From positions 1 to 25,976 of IMG/VR virus record IMGVR_UViG_3300048593_000331: a stretch of 25,976 nt of DNA; one strand, written 5' to 3'. This DNA is from a virus. Made by a program: the position numbers and the translations under genes. Shown in pieces: positions 13,600 to 21,538 of the stretch. The notes beneath the pieces are model-generated. The model saw only the letters and a list, made by a program, of their open reading frames with translations, was not told the origin of the DNA and did not search any database. The first letter of the stretch is position 1; each line of letters begins with the position of its first letter.

Positions 13600-14696
13600 G
13601 CCGCCACCGTGATGATGTCCGCCGCGCGCGTGGCGGGGGCGGTGGTGGTGGGGGTGTAGGCGGTGATGCCTTCGGCCTCATGCTGCGCACCGAACAGGTA
13701 CACGGAGTTGGCGACGTTGCCTGCATAGACGGGCGGCCCCGTCACATCGGCCTGGCACAGGCAAACGGCGCCAACGTCGAACGACACTGCGCTTTCAATG
13801 CCGATGCGGAACCACCCACCGGCCAGCGCCTGCATGATCGTGGCCACAGGAGCGCCGGCCGCCCAGTTGGACACGGGCGTTGCGGCCTGGAGGTCGAACG
13901 TACGGCCGCAAACGATGCCGCTCATAAACCCGTACAGGGCCACATAGCGCAACCCGGCGGCCTTCACAAACACCGAGAACGAACGGCCCACCGCCGACGA
14001 CGGCACATAAGCCTCGTGCTGGGCGGTGGTGGCGGCTTCGGTCAGGGCGTCGGCCACGTACTGCACGCCGTTAGGTCCAGCCACCGAAACCCCAGGCGAA
14101 ACGGTGGTGCCCTGCTTGACCCAGCTGCTCGCTTCAAACGCTTCGGAGTTGGTGATCAGGTTGGTGGCGGCCCCCTCCACCAGCATCTGCCCGCCCTGGT
14201 AGCGCGCCACGTTGGCCGCAGCGGTCTGCAACACACCGGCATCGTCCACAAACGTGGCGGTGCTGTTGCGCTGAACGATGAGCACGCGGGCTGCGTCCAC
14301 GGTGTGCAGGCCTGGGGGCAGTTGCACGAAGCCGGGGCGGATGTATTCGAGCGTGACCGTGCGCTCGGCCACGCGGAAGCCTTCGGCCAGCGGCGTGAGG
14401 GCGCCCAGCTCGCCACCCAGCACACGCGCCTGCACCACCGCACCGGTGCGGGGGTGGGTGAAGTCGAACCACGCGGCGCCGGCCAGGGCGTCGGCGTAGA
14501 ACCAGGCGTCGAAGTCGGCCACGGCCTGCGCCGATGTGAAGACCAGCGGAACGGTCAGGTTGACCCGTGCGTCGGCCGACGTGCGGCGCTGGCGCGGGGT
14601 GCCGCGCTCGACTTCGGAGCGCGCCACCATGGGCGCGGCCTGCTCGACCATGCCGGCCAGGCGGATGCGGCAAAGAGTGTGGGGGAAGGTGGCCAT
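13596..14696 (-). CDS. Minor tail protein with C-terminal jelly-roll-like domain (366 aa)
   Basis: Residues 1-110 form a conserved tail domain (TSAQAVADFDAWFYADAL, WFDFTHPRTGAVVQARVLGG, ending TVTLEYIRPG). The remaining 250 residues are of a different kind: a linker (TNLITNSEAFEASSWVKQG) leading into a beta sandwich (SFSVFVKAAGLRYVALYG, GGWFRIGIES) and ending YLFGAQHEAEGITAYTPTT then TRAADIITV. This pattern is common at the ends of phage tail proteins and is thought to be a carbohydrate-binding jelly roll. The gene starts 14 nt after the tape measure stop. The start is ATG 14696 (MATFPHTLCR); the longer open frame above it is antisense-like Arg/Gln-rich sequence. Confidence 0.78.
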   Translation of the reverse strand: MATFPHTLCRIRLAGMVEQAAPMVARSEVERGTPRQRRTSADARVNLTVPLVFTSAQAVADFDAWFYADALAGAAWFDFTHPRTGAVVQARVLGGELGALTPLAEGFRVAERTVTLEYIRPGFVQLPPGLHTVDAARVLIVQRNSTATFVDDAGVLQTAAANVARYQGGQMLVEGAATNLITNSEAFEASSWVKQGTTVSPGVSVAGPNGVQYVADALTEAATTAQHEAYVPSSAVGRSFSVFVKAAGLRYVALYGFMSGIVCGRTFDLQAATPVSNWAAGAPVATIMQALAGGWFRIGIESAVSFDVGAVCLCQADVTGPPVYAGNVANSVYLFGAQHEAEGITAYTPTTTAPATRAADIITVAA

Positions 14697-14710
14697 GGTG
14701 CGGTGTTCTT

Positions 14711-16834
14711 TCAGGCCATGGCGGGGCGCAGGTTGTAGCCAGCCTCCAGCCCGCGGGCAGGGGCGCCGCTGCGGTTGGCCAGGCTGTCGCCCACGGCCAC
14801 CAGCACCAGTTCCAGCATGCGGTTGCCCGATGCGTCGGTGCTTTCGCGCTGGCTGCCCACGGCCACGCCCTGGCCGGTCTGGTTGATGACGTTGACGGTG
14901 ACGTTGCCACCACCGCCGGCCGCGGTGACGCCCAGGCGCCCGTCGGGCCCGCGGCGCAGCGGCATGATGGCTTCGGCGCCCGCTTCGCCCATGAGGCCAA
15001 TGCCTTTGGCGAACGGGAACAGCGTGGGCTTGCTGACCACCTGCGAGCTGTAGGCGCTGATGCCGGGGCCAGCCGGGAAGACGTTGCCGTTGGCACTGGC
15101 CACCAGGTTGCTCAGCCACTTGGAAGCGCTGTCGAGCAGGCCGCCACCGCTGCGCTGCTTGGTCGTGGCGTCGACCGTGCCGAACAGGCTGTCCATGATC
15201 TTGGCGGCGGCGGCTTCGGCCACCATGCGCTGGATCAGCTTTGAAAAGCTGTTGCCGATGTTGTCGAACTCGCCCGAGAGCAGGTTGGTGAGTTCGTCGC
15301 CCAGCGCGCCCTGGATGCGCTCGCTCGCCTGCAGGGCGGCCTGCGTCATGGCGTCCATGGCTTCGGGCACGGTGCCGCCGGTGCCCAGGTAGGCCTGGGC
15401 GGATTCGGCAAACTTGCGCATGGCCTCTTCGCTGCCAACGGCGCCCAGGCGGCCCTGCTCGTAGGCTTCGGCCAGGAACAGCATGTCGGCACGCTGCTTG
15501 TCCAGCCGGCCGGTGTCGCTGGCGCCCAGCAGGGCGTCCAGGCGCTCCTGGTCGCGGCGGCCAATGTCGGCCACCAGATCGTCCAGGCCTTTCTGGTTCT
15601 GCGCGCGCTCCTTCTCGGCGTCGGCCAGCTGACGGGTGGCGTCCACCTGGGCGGCGGTGGCCTTGAGCTGCTTTTCCAGGTCGGGCGTGAGCTTGCCCAG
15701 CGAGCCGCGGCGGATGTCGTCCAGCAGCTTCTCGGTGGCGGTCAAAGCCTGCGCGGTTTGCAACTGGCCCTGCAGGCTGTCGAGGTAGCGCTTGGCGTCG
15801 GCTGTGGGGTCTCTGGTCGCTGCCGATGCCGTGCGGGGGGAATTTGGGTTGCCAGGCTGGCCGGGAATGTCCAGCTCAGGGCGAACCAGTGGCGGGTTGA
15901 TGAAGCCGCGCCCACCACCGGCAGGCCGAAAGCCGCGGGCGTCGTTGAATGCCTTTTTGGCGGCCTCAAACTTGGCCGTCACTTCACCGATCTGCTTTTC
16001 GATGGCTTCCTGATTGAAGAACGGGTTGCCGCGCTTTTCCTTGAGGATGTTGAGGTCGCGGTTCAGGTCTGTCACGCTGCTGGCCAGGCCCGCCAGCGTG
16101 GCCTTGTCGCCAAAGGTGCGCACATCCTCAAAAATCCGGTTCAACGCCGGCACCAGGCTGCCCACGATGGCGCGCGCCGCGTCGCTGGCGTTGGTTTGCA
16201 GCTTGAACAGCTCTTTGTTGAACTTTTCGGCCTCGGCGGCCTGCTCGGTGGTGACCTTGGCGTTGAGCTGGCCGTTTTCGGCCAGATCTTTGAGGAACGG
16301 CGCCGCCTCTTTCACGGACTTGCCGAACAGTTCCTGCACCGCGCGGGCCTTGTTGCCGTCGTCGGCGTAGCCGCTCAGGGCCACGGCCACCTGGCGCAGG
16401 GCTTCGGCAGGGTCTTCGCGCTTGAGGGCTTGCACCTCCAGGCCCAGGGCCTTGAGGATGGCGCCCGGCCCCTTGCTGGGGTCGGCGTCCCGAAGCACGC
16501 TGTTGAACTTGACCAGCGTGGACGACACCGTTTCGATGTTGGTGCCGGTGCGCTTGGCCACGTCTTCCAGCGCGCTGATGTTTTCCACCGTTGCGCCGGT
16601 GGCGTCGGCCACGTCGTTGAGGGCGTCCACGGCGTCGACCGTAGCGCGCACAAAGGCCACCAACGCACCAGCAGACACACCGGCGGCAATGCCCGCAATG
16701 CCGCTTTTGACCAGATCGAACGCCTGCGCCATGCGCTGCGACTGGGCCACGGTCACGTCGGCCGTGCGCTTGAGGTCGCGCTCGAACGCCGCGACCTTGG
16801 CCACCAGGTCAATGGAGAGTTGGGCCAGTGCCAT
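14711..16834 (-). CDS. Tail tape measure protein (707 aa)
   Basis: The protein is long and mostly helical with a hydrophobic region near the N-terminus (about 43-70, SGIAGIAAGVSAGALVAFV), charged coiled-coil stretches in the middle, and a glycine-rich C-terminal part containing the lambda gpH-type signature GLMGEAGAEAIMPL followed by RRGPDGRLGV. Tape measures fix tail length, fill the tube during assembly, and leave with the DNA. Using the known rule of about 0.15 nm per residue, a tail of roughly 100 nm is expected (inference). It starts 4 nt after the end of the frameshifted chaperone gene, the invariant position for this protein. Confidence 0.93.
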   Translation of the reverse strand: MALAQLSIDLVAKVAAFERDLKRTADVTVAQSQRMAQAFDLVKSGIAGIAAGVSAGALVAFVRATVDAVDALNDVADATGATVENISALEDVAKRTGTNIETVSSTLVKFNSVLRDADPSKGPGAILKALGLEVQALKREDPAEALRQVAVALSGYADDGNKARAVQELFGKSVKEAAPFLKDLAENGQLNAKVTTEQAAEAEKFNKELFKLQTNASDAARAIVGSLVPALNRIFEDVRTFGDKATLAGLASSVTDLNRDLNILKEKRGNPFFNQEAIEKQIGEVTAKFEAAKKAFNDARGFRPAGGGRGFINPPLVRPELDIPGQPGNPNSPRTASAATRDPTADAKRYLDSLQGQLQTAQALTATEKLLDDIRRGSLGKLTPDLEKQLKATAAQVDATRQLADAEKERAQNQKGLDDLVADIGRRDQERLDALLGASDTGRLDKQRADMLFLAEAYEQGRLGAVGSEEAMRKFAESAQAYLGTGGTVPEAMDAMTQAALQASERIQGALGDELTNLLSGEFDNIGNSFSKLIQRMVAEAAAAKIMDSLFGTVDATTKQRSGGGLLDSASKWLSNLVASANGNVFPAGPGISAYSSQVVSKPTLFPFAKGIGLMGEAGAEAIMPLRRGPDGRLGVTAAGGGGNVTVNVINQTGQGVAVGSQRESTDASGNRMLELVLVAVGDSLANRSGAPARGLEAGYNLRPAMA

Positions 16835-16837
16835 GGA

Positions 16838-17466
16838 TCAGGTCTTTCTGATTTCGCTTTTGATGTGTTCTTGCAGTTCCAGGACGAGAGAGAGGTCGTC
16901 CACTTCGTGCAAGGCGGCGTACAGCGGCAGCCGCTCGGGGTGCCATCCCTCGCACCAGGACCAGCAGTGCAGGGCCTGGGCGGTGTCGTTGGTCAGTGGT
17001 GGCGGCGGGGCAATGAGGTCGCCAAAACCAGCCTCGCGGAGCTTTTGCGCATCCCCCAGCGATTGCTCGTGGGCAATGCGCTCGCTCAGTTTTTTTCTGC
17101 GGCCTCCAGCCGGTCGTTGCGTTCCTGCGCTTTGGCCACAAAGGCTTCCAGCAGGGCAGCAGCCGCTTGGGGGTCGTTGTCCAGCAGCAGCGCGGCCGCA
17201 CCCGGCACCAGCTCGGCCAGATCAGAACCGCCGCCGGGCGCCAGCTGTTCGTGCGTCACGCCAGACCATCCGACCAAAGAAGCCTCCAGCAGGCGCCGGG
17301 TGAGCACCGCTGGCAAGGCGGCATCGCCGTCCGACCGGCTGCGCAGCACTTCCACCTCGGTTTCGTGGCGGGTTGGCAGGCGAAGGGTGTAGCTGCACGC
17401 TCCAGCCTGCACAGTGAACTCGCGCGCGGCCTGCGCCTTGCGGCGCAGTTCGTTGATGTCGGTCAT
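16838..17466 (-). CDS. gpGT-like tail assembly chaperone, long form by -1 frameshift (209 aa)
   Basis: Ribosomes shifting back one base at the slippery heptamer (17095-17089) leave the short-form frame before its stop and continue in the -1 frame for 83 more codons to a TGA at 16840-16838. The extension starts LSERIAHEQSLGDAQKLREA, contains LIAPPPPLTND and CWSWCEGW, and ends EIRKT. It has no start codon of its own with a ribosome-binding site at the junction, so it should be made only as a fusion. In lambda the G and GT forms coat the tape measure during tail assembly, GT recruiting tube subunits. Two genes between tube and tape measure in overlapping frames is the conserved arrangement. Confidence 0.9.
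17058..17095 (-). promoter_or_regulatory. Programmed -1 ribosomal frameshift signal
   Basis: On the mRNA strand the codons GCA GAA AAA AAC TGA contain the heptamer A AAA AAC in the correct phase (17095-17089). After a 6-nt spacer (17088-17083) comes a stem-loop: arm AGCGCATTGC (17082-17073), loop CCACGA, arm GCAATCGCT (17066-17058). The stem pairs 9 bp with one bulged C. Slippery site, spacer of 5-9 nt and a following stem form the standard arrangement for -1 shifting. The zero-frame stop sits in the spacer. Confidence 0.88.
17086..17466 (-). CDS. gpG-like tail assembly chaperone, short form (126 aa)
   Basis: This is the unshifted product, starting at ATG 17466 and ending at TGA 17088-17086 right after the slippery run. 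It is a small helical protein (start TDINELRRKAQAAREFTVQ, middle AVLTRRLLEASLVGWSG, end helix LLEAFVAKAQERNDRLEAAEKN). By analogy with lambda gpG it is the abundant form that binds the tape measure and keeps it soluble. It follows the tail tube gene by 16 nt. The ribosome-binding site is weak, which would keep its level below that of the tube protein. Sequence identity with lambda is not claimed; the call is by position and frameshift. Confidence 0.85.
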   Translation of the reverse strand: MTDINELRRKAQAAREFTVQAGACSYTLRLPTRHETEVEVLRSRSDGDAALPAVLTRRLLEASLVGWSGVTHEQLAPGGGSDLAELVPGAAALLLDNDPQAAAALLEAFVAKAQERNDRLEAAEKN

Positions 17467-17482
17467 GCGTCAGGCCCCGCGA

Positions 17483-18133
17483 TCAGCTGGCGTAACGGGT
17501 GGGCTCGGCCAGGGTGCTCATGCTCAGGGTGGACGTGAGCGGGCTGTTGGCGTTGATGTTGGGCACCTTCTGCAGCGACCAGTAGGCATTGGCCACCAGG
17601 CGGCTGTTGTTCGGGAACACGAAGCGCACCGCGGCGGGCGTGGAACTGTCGCTGGCGGTCTGCACCGGCGCGTACCAGGCCAGGGCCGGGTCGTCGAACA
17701 CGGTGAGGGTGATTTCCTGCGGGCTGCGGGTAGTGGGGATCTGCTTTTGCGTACGGTCGGTGATGGACGTGATGTCGGCGTACTGCTGATCGCCACCGGA
17801 GCTGCCGACGTTCTGCACCTGGGTGATTTGCGTCCAGGCGGTGATGCGGCGCACCGAGCCCGTGCCAGTGCCGGCGGGGAAGTTGGTGGTGCTGGTGGTG
17901 TTGAAGCCTTCGAGCGTCACGTCGTTGGTGGAAACGGCCGACACGCGGAAGATGCGGCCGGTGGCGAGGTCCCAGCCCGAGGTGAATTCAACGAAGTCAC
18001 CCACCACGATGCCGTGGGCGGCTGCAACAGTGATGACACAGGCCGCGGCGTTGGTGGCGGCGGTGACGGCCGACGCGGTGGCGTAGGTGGATGCGATGGC
18101 GACTTGCGTGCCGGTGGCGAGGGTGATAGCCAT
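17483..18133 (-). CDS. Major tail tube protein (216 aa)
   Basis: This beta-rich, Thr/Ser/Ala-rich protein (start MAITLATGTQVAIASTYA; core AAHGIVVGDFVEFTSGWDL; DRTQKQIPTTRSPQEITLTV) sits exactly where the tube gene is expected, between the tail-completion genes and the chaperone pair. It polymerises into stacked hexameric rings around the tape measure. ATG 18133 is preceded by AGGAG at about 8-nt spacing, one of the strongest ribosome-binding sites in the window, as fits an abundant protein. An intrinsic terminator lies directly upstream of this binding site. There is a single Cys (residue 32). Confidence 0.88.
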   Translation of the reverse strand: MAITLATGTQVAIASTYATASAVTAATNAAACVITVAAAHGIVVGDFVEFTSGWDLATGRIFRVSAVSTNDVTLEGFNTTSTTNFPAGTGTGSVRRITAWTQITQVQNVGSSGGDQQYADITSITDRTQKQIPTTRSPQEITLTVFDDPALAWYAPVQTASDSSTPAAVRFVFPNNSRLVANAYWSLQKVPNINANSPLTSTLSMSTLAEPTRYAS

Positions 18134-18146
18134 TTCTCAAGCTCCT

Positions 18147-18174
18147 AAAAAGAAAAAGCCACCCGGCGGGTGGC
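18147..18174 (-). terminator. Intrinsic terminator upstream of the tail tube gene
   Basis: Read on the minus strand, GCCACCC, loop GCC and GGGTGGC form a perfect 7-bp GC-rich stem followed at once by TTTTTCTTTTT. It lies in the 67-nt gap between the DUF3168 gene stop (18201) and the tube start (18133), with the tube gene's AGGAG just after the T run. No obvious promoter is visible in the remaining short gap. Confidence 0.88.
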
Positions 18175-18200
18175 GTTGTGGGTCCGGCACGCGCCGGGGT

Positions 18201-18560
18201 TCAGGTGGTCTCGAACCATTCAACAGCCAGCACGGCGGCCTGTAGGTCGAGATTCGGGTCTGTGGATGCGCTGCGATTGACAACCAGCTGGCCAGCCGAA
18301 CGGATGACGGACTGGCAGGCGTCGGCCAGCGCTTCGGCGCCGGCTCGACTTTCGGCCCAACACTGCAACTCGATGCCGGTGCGGGCACCCAGCAGTGCGC
18401 CGTCAATGGTGGTGTAGGGATCGGTTGCGGTTCTGGTGAACACCGCAAAAGGCAACGGCGCACCCTGCTCGGCACGGTCGGCCACCACGCGCTGGCCCAC
18501 CATGGCTGTGACAGATGGCGCAGCCAGCAAGGCGGCGCGCAAGGCGGTTTCGGCACTCAT
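18201..18560 (-). CDS. DUF3168 tail-completion protein (gpU/gp17-like), 119 aa
   Basis: The protein fits DUF3168: an N-terminal helix (ETALRAALLAAPSVTAMVGQ), then strands PLPFAVFTRTATDPYTTIDG, a strand with a central hydrophobic and polar alternation (TGIELQCWAESRAGAEAL), a helix, and a final strand (AVLAVEWFETT). Members sit at the tail end of the connector and allow tail joining or tube termination. ATG 18560 overlaps the gp10-like stop as ATGA. The gene is followed by the terminator that separates it from the tube gene. Confidence 0.85.
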   Translation of the reverse strand: MSAETALRAALLAAPSVTAMVGQRVVADRAEQGAPLPFAVFTRTATDPYTTIDGALLGARTGIELQCWAESRAGAEALADACQSVIRSAGQLVVNRSASTDPNLDLQAAVLAVEWFETT

Positions 18561-19108
18561 GCGGACAGGTCCCCGCGCTGGTTGATCTTGTTGACCCAGC
18601 GGGTCACTTCGTTGCTGATGCGGCGCAGCGCGTCGGGCAGCTTCTCGGCCGCGGGCTGCAAGAAAGGACGTGCCCCCATGCGCTTGGTGCCGAATTCCAG
18701 GAAGCGCCAGTAAAACGGGTCGTTTCGACTCTTTGCGCCGCGCTGGCCTTCGGCCTTGAGGGTGCGGCGCTTGACTTTGACGCCCAGGATGCGGCTGCGA
18801 AGCGTTTCGGCTCGGTACTGGGCGCCGCGGGCCGGCCGCACGTTGACGAACACGCCCACATTGCCCTCGCGCCGCGCCACCTTGCTGGTGCGCACCGTGA
18901 TGGCATCTTTGACGGTTCCAGGCTTGCGAAACGGCGCGCTGCGGGCGTTTTCAGCGCTCAGAACAGGGGCCAGGCGCTTGGCTTCGTCACGAACCGTGCG
19001 GGCGCCAGCGGCCAGCGCGTTGCGCAGCACGCGGCGCTTCATGGCGTCGGGCAGCGAATTGAGCTTGCGCACCAGTTCACCAACACCTTGCACGGATTCA
19101 GCGGCCAT
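18557..19108 (-). CDS. HK97 gp10-family tail-completion protein (183 aa)
   Basis: The start used is ATG 19108 (MAAESVQGVGELVRKLNSL) because AAGGGG lies 7 nt before it; the longer frame adds 16 residues without such a site. The HK97-gp10 family pattern is seen in a helical start, the ARTVRDEAKRLAPV segment, and the C-terminal FYWRFLEFGTKRMGARPFL, the most conserved part of the family, where the Gly-Thr and Pro-Phe pairs are typical. It corresponds in position to lambda gpZ and joins tail to head. It is longer than many members because of a basic insert near residues 100-135 (VKVKRRTLKAEGQRGAKS). Confidence 0.88.
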   Translation of the reverse strand: MAAESVQGVGELVRKLNSLPDAMKRRVLRNALAAGARTVRDEAKRLAPVLSAENARSAPFRKPGTVKDAITVRTSKVARREGNVGVFVNVRPARGAQYRAETLRSRILGVKVKRRTLKAEGQRGAKSRNDPFYWRFLEFGTKRMGARPFLQPAAEKLPDALRRISNEVTRWVNKINQRGDLSA

Positions 19109-19436
19109 CTTTGACCCCTTGCAGCGCCATGACCTCGGCCCAAGCACCGCGGCCACCCAGGTCGGTGACGCCGGTGATGTCGTAGACCTGGCCCCGCCAG
19201 ACGATGCGGGCGGTGGGCTTCAACTCAGGCCGCCAGCGCATGGTGAACTTCACCGAATGTTCTTGCTGAACCTGAGCCGCTGCAAAAAACTCGCGACCAC
19301 GCAGCGGCAGCGCTTCGGCCCACACGGTCAGCACGGTGGCCCACTGCTCGGCAGCCTGGCCCATGTCGTCGGTGGTGGCGGCGCGCGTCTGCACCTGCAC
19401 ACGGTGGCGCAGGCGGCCGGGGTCGATGGCTTGCAT
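19098..19436 (-). CDS. Head-tail joining (head-closure) protein, 112 aa
   Basis: This is a small beta-barrel type protein of the phage head-tail joining family: start DPGRLRHRVQVQTRA, then DDMGQAAEQWATVLTVWAEA, the conserved PLRGREFFAA, and the end ARIVWRGQVYDITGVTDLGG. The R-h-x-x-x-x-Y-x-I-x-x-V pattern near the end is characteristic. It caps the connector after packaging and accepts the tail. ATG 19436 shares one base with the upstream stop (TGATG), and the end overlaps the gp10-like gene by 11 nt. Frames further upstream in the same register are antisense-like and not part of the gene. Confidence 0.87.
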   Translation of the reverse strand: MQAIDPGRLRHRVQVQTRAATTDDMGQAAEQWATVLTVWAEALPLRGREFFAAAQVQQEHSVKFTMRWRPELKPTARIVWRGQVYDITGVTDLGGRGAWAEVMALQGVKDGR

Positions 19437-20032
19437 CACACCCCCAGCAGCCGGTAGGGCTGCAGCAGTGCGTCCACAAACTGGTGGGGTGTGGCGGGTT
19501 GCTCGGCACTGGCGTTGCGGCGCTCGTACAGGTCGCCCACGGCCAGCAGGATCCACTGCTTGAGCGGTGCGGGCACATCGGCCGGCGCGTCGCCGTAGCC
19601 GGCGCGGTAGGCCACGCGCACGGCGCCGGGGGCGCTGAGCGTGGCGGGCCAGCGGTCCACCGGCGTGATCAGCGCGGGCTCCTGCGTCAGGCTCACGCGA
19701 TAGGCGGCAGGGTCCAGCGTCTGCTCCACGCCGTCGGCGTCGTCGTACTTGATGGACAGGACCGACTGCACCGGGCAGGCTCGCAGGGCAATGGCGGCGT
19801 GCGGGTTGAACCGGCAGGCAGCGGGGAAGGCGTCCAGCGTGAGCAGCCAGTCGCTGGTGATGAGGGCGCGCTCGGTGCGCTGCTCGCAGGCGTCGTGCGC
19901 GGCGGCAATGTAGGCCTCCAGCAGCAAGTCGCCGGCGCCGTTGTCGCCCTCGAACTCGCGCACCTGCGCCAGCGCGTCGGCCAGGGTGACGGCGCGCCGG
20001 GCGGGCGCTTCGGTGCGGCGGGTGTGGTGCAT
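19436..20032 (-). CDS. Head-tail connector (phiE125 gp8 / gp6-like adaptor), 198 aa
   Basis: The pattern of the phiE125 gp8/gp6-like connector family is visible: an N-terminal helical part (TLADALAQVREFEG, then LLLEAYIAAAHDACEQRTERAL), a strand region with a DAFP turn and SVLSIKYDDADG, then VRVAYRAGYGDAPADVPAPL, and the conserved helix LKQWILLAVGDLYERRN. It forms the ring beneath the portal to which the head-closure protein binds. About 33 N-terminal residues are basic or polar and probably flexible. The C-terminal end runs directly into the head-closure gene through a one-base overlap. Confidence 0.88.
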   Translation of the reverse strand: MHHTRRTEAPARRAVTLADALAQVREFEGDNGAGDLLLEAYIAAAHDACEQRTERALITSDWLLTLDAFPAACRFNPHAAIALRACPVQSVLSIKYDDADGVEQTLDPAAYRVSLTQEPALITPVDRWPATLSAPGAVRVAYRAGYGDAPADVPAPLKQWILLAVGDLYERRNASAEQPATPHQFVDALLQPYRLLGV

Positions 20033-20040
20033 GGCTTGTC

Positions 20041-20295
20041 TCAGGCTTCTGTTTTGGGCTTGCGCGGTCGGCGCACAGGTGCCTCTGTGGCAGCGGGTGG
20101 CGCGGCCACTTCATCAAGGCCGAAGCTCACCACGGTGAAGCCGTTGTCCAGCGCGTAGGCGACCGAATCCGGGTGCGGGTCCACGTCGCCGGAATCGGCC
20201 AGGGCGTTGATGAGCTGATGGGGAGCCTCCAGCACGTGGCCGCTTTTCACGGCGTAGGGCTGGAGGTCCATCAGCGCGCGAGCGCGCTTTTTCAT
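20041..20295 (-). CDS. Small hypothetical head-region protein (84 aa)
   Basis: ATG 20295 shares a base with the capsid stop (TGATG). The protein begins with a basic stretch (MKKRARALMDLQPYAVKSG), has a hydrophobic strand-like segment (GFTVVSFGLDEV) and ends in a Pro/Ala-rich basic tail (APVRRPRKPKTEA). No family is recognised. The position between major capsid and gp6-like adaptor, and co-translation with the capsid, suggest a head-related role such as a minor decoration or assembly factor, but the sequence does not show it. There is no signal or membrane segment. Confidence 0.7.
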   Translation of the reverse strand: MKKRARALMDLQPYAVKSGHVLEAPHQLINALADSGDVDPHPDSVAYALDNGFTVVSFGLDEVAAPPAATEAPVRRPRKPKTEA

Positions 20296-21515
20296 CAGGT
20301 GGCCGAGTTCACGTACAGCTTGACGGCACCGGTGTCCACCAGGTTGCCGCCCGAACGGTGCCAGGCCAGGAAGCCGACCTGGCCCAGCTTGGCATAGGCG
20401 CTGTCCTCGAAGCGGAACAGCGTCACGTCCATCACGTCGCGCACGTAGTATTGCGACAGGTCACCGAAGGCAACCGACTTGGCGTTCGCTGCCATGACAG
20501 CCATGTCCTGGTTGACGGTCACGCCGAAGCCCAGGATGGTGTCGCCCATGCTTTGGCCCATGCCGTCGTAACCCGGCAGGAAGATGGGGCGGCCGGCGGT
20601 GTCCTTGAGCTGGCGAACCTTCAGCAGGCTGTTGTCGTGCATCATGAAGCCCACACCGGCGGCGCGGCGGTAAGCCGGGTCAACCGAGTGAACCAGGGCC
20701 AGCAGGTTGTCGAACGTGATGGTGGTGGCCGAACCGGTGGAGGCCGTCACGCCCGTGGCGGCGCGAGTGACCAGACCAGCGGGCTGATTGGTGCCAGTGC
20801 CAGTGGTGAAGAATGCGTTGGTGGCGCGGCCGATGCGCTGCACCAGGCGGTTTTCCACGAAGGCTTCCACGTCGATCTGGCTGTCCTGCAGCAGCTCGAA
20901 CGGCACAGCCACCACCTTGGAACTGAACTTGTAGACCGGGATGCCCACGGTGTTGAAGCTGGGGTCCAGGTCGGTGGCGGTGATGTTCTGCGCGATCAGT
21001 TCACCCACTTCGCTGGTGCCGTCGCTGGTGGGAAACGCCATGTCATTGCCCATCGACGTGCGCAGCACGGTGGCGGCTTCACGAATGCCGCCGTAGGCCT
21101 TGAGCGCGTCGATCACGCGGGTGGCCACTTCGCTCTGAACGGTGAAACCGCCCTGGCTGCCAGTGGTGGTGGACATGGTGGCGCGGATTTCGCGCCAGTC
21201 TTCTGCGGTGATGGCCTTCTCGCCCTCGCGCAGGAACTTGGCGTACAGGCCGGCGAGCTTGTCGCCTTCCTTGGCGCCAGATGCGCGGGCGGCCACGGCG
21301 CCGGCAATGGCTTCGTTTTCGCGCTGGTCGCGGGTGGCGTTCAGCACGGATTCGGCGCGGTCCACCGAGGCTTTGAGTTCCTCGATTTCGCGCATGCCGG
21401 CGTCGTACTTGCCCTGGTGGTCACTGGTCCAGCCGTCGTTGTTGGCTTCGACCAGATCACGGACTTCTTTGGCGCGGGCTGCAATCTGCTCGCGCAAGGC
21501 TTGGATGCTTTTCAT
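20295..21515 (-). CDS. Major capsid protein, HK97 fold (406 aa)
   Basis: Residues 1-105 form a charged coiled-coil delta domain (REQIAARAKEVRDLVEANND, later ELKASVDRAESV), removed in HK97-type capsids by the head protease. From about 115 the mature capsid begins (TTTGSQGGFTVQSEVATRV), with the conserved segments RTSMGNDMAFPTSD, IPVYKFSSKVVAVPFELL and FFTTGTGTNQPAGL, and the C-terminal AWHRSGGNLVDTGAVKLYV. The length is usual for the family. AAGGAAA lies about 9 nt before ATG 21515. An intrinsic terminator stands in the 96-nt gap between this gene and the protease gene, unlike most junctions in this operon, which overlap. Confidence 0.95.
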   Translation of the reverse strand: MKSIQALREQIAARAKEVRDLVEANNDGWTSDHQGKYDAGMREIEELKASVDRAESVLNATRDQRENEAIAGAVAARASGAKEGDKLAGLYAKFLREGEKAITAEDWREIRATMSTTTGSQGGFTVQSEVATRVIDALKAYGGIREAATVLRTSMGNDMAFPTSDGTSEVGELIAQNITATDLDPSFNTVGIPVYKFSSKVVAVPFELLQDSQIDVEAFVENRLVQRIGRATNAFFTTGTGTNQPAGLVTRAATGVTASTGSATTITFDNLLALVHSVDPAYRRAAGVGFMMHDNSLLKVRQLKDTAGRPIFLPGYDGMGQSMGDTILGFGVTVNQDMAVMAANAKSVAFGDLSQYYVRDVMDVTLFRFEDSAYAKLGQVGFLAWHRSGGNLVDTGAVKLYVNSAT

Positions 21516-21538
21516 GGCTTGGTTTCCTTTGGGTAATG

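Noticed and set aside
16809-17201. Minus-strand 130-codon frame overlapping the chaperone and tape measure start
   Set aside because: It is in the third frame, rich in Arg, Pro and Trp, and would conflict with the frameshift extension, whose -1 frame is protein-like and ends properly before the tape measure gene.
20358-21536. A 392-codon plus-strand open frame opposite the capsid gene
   Set aside because: It is antisense to an unmistakable HK97-fold capsid protein and has a shadow-like composition.
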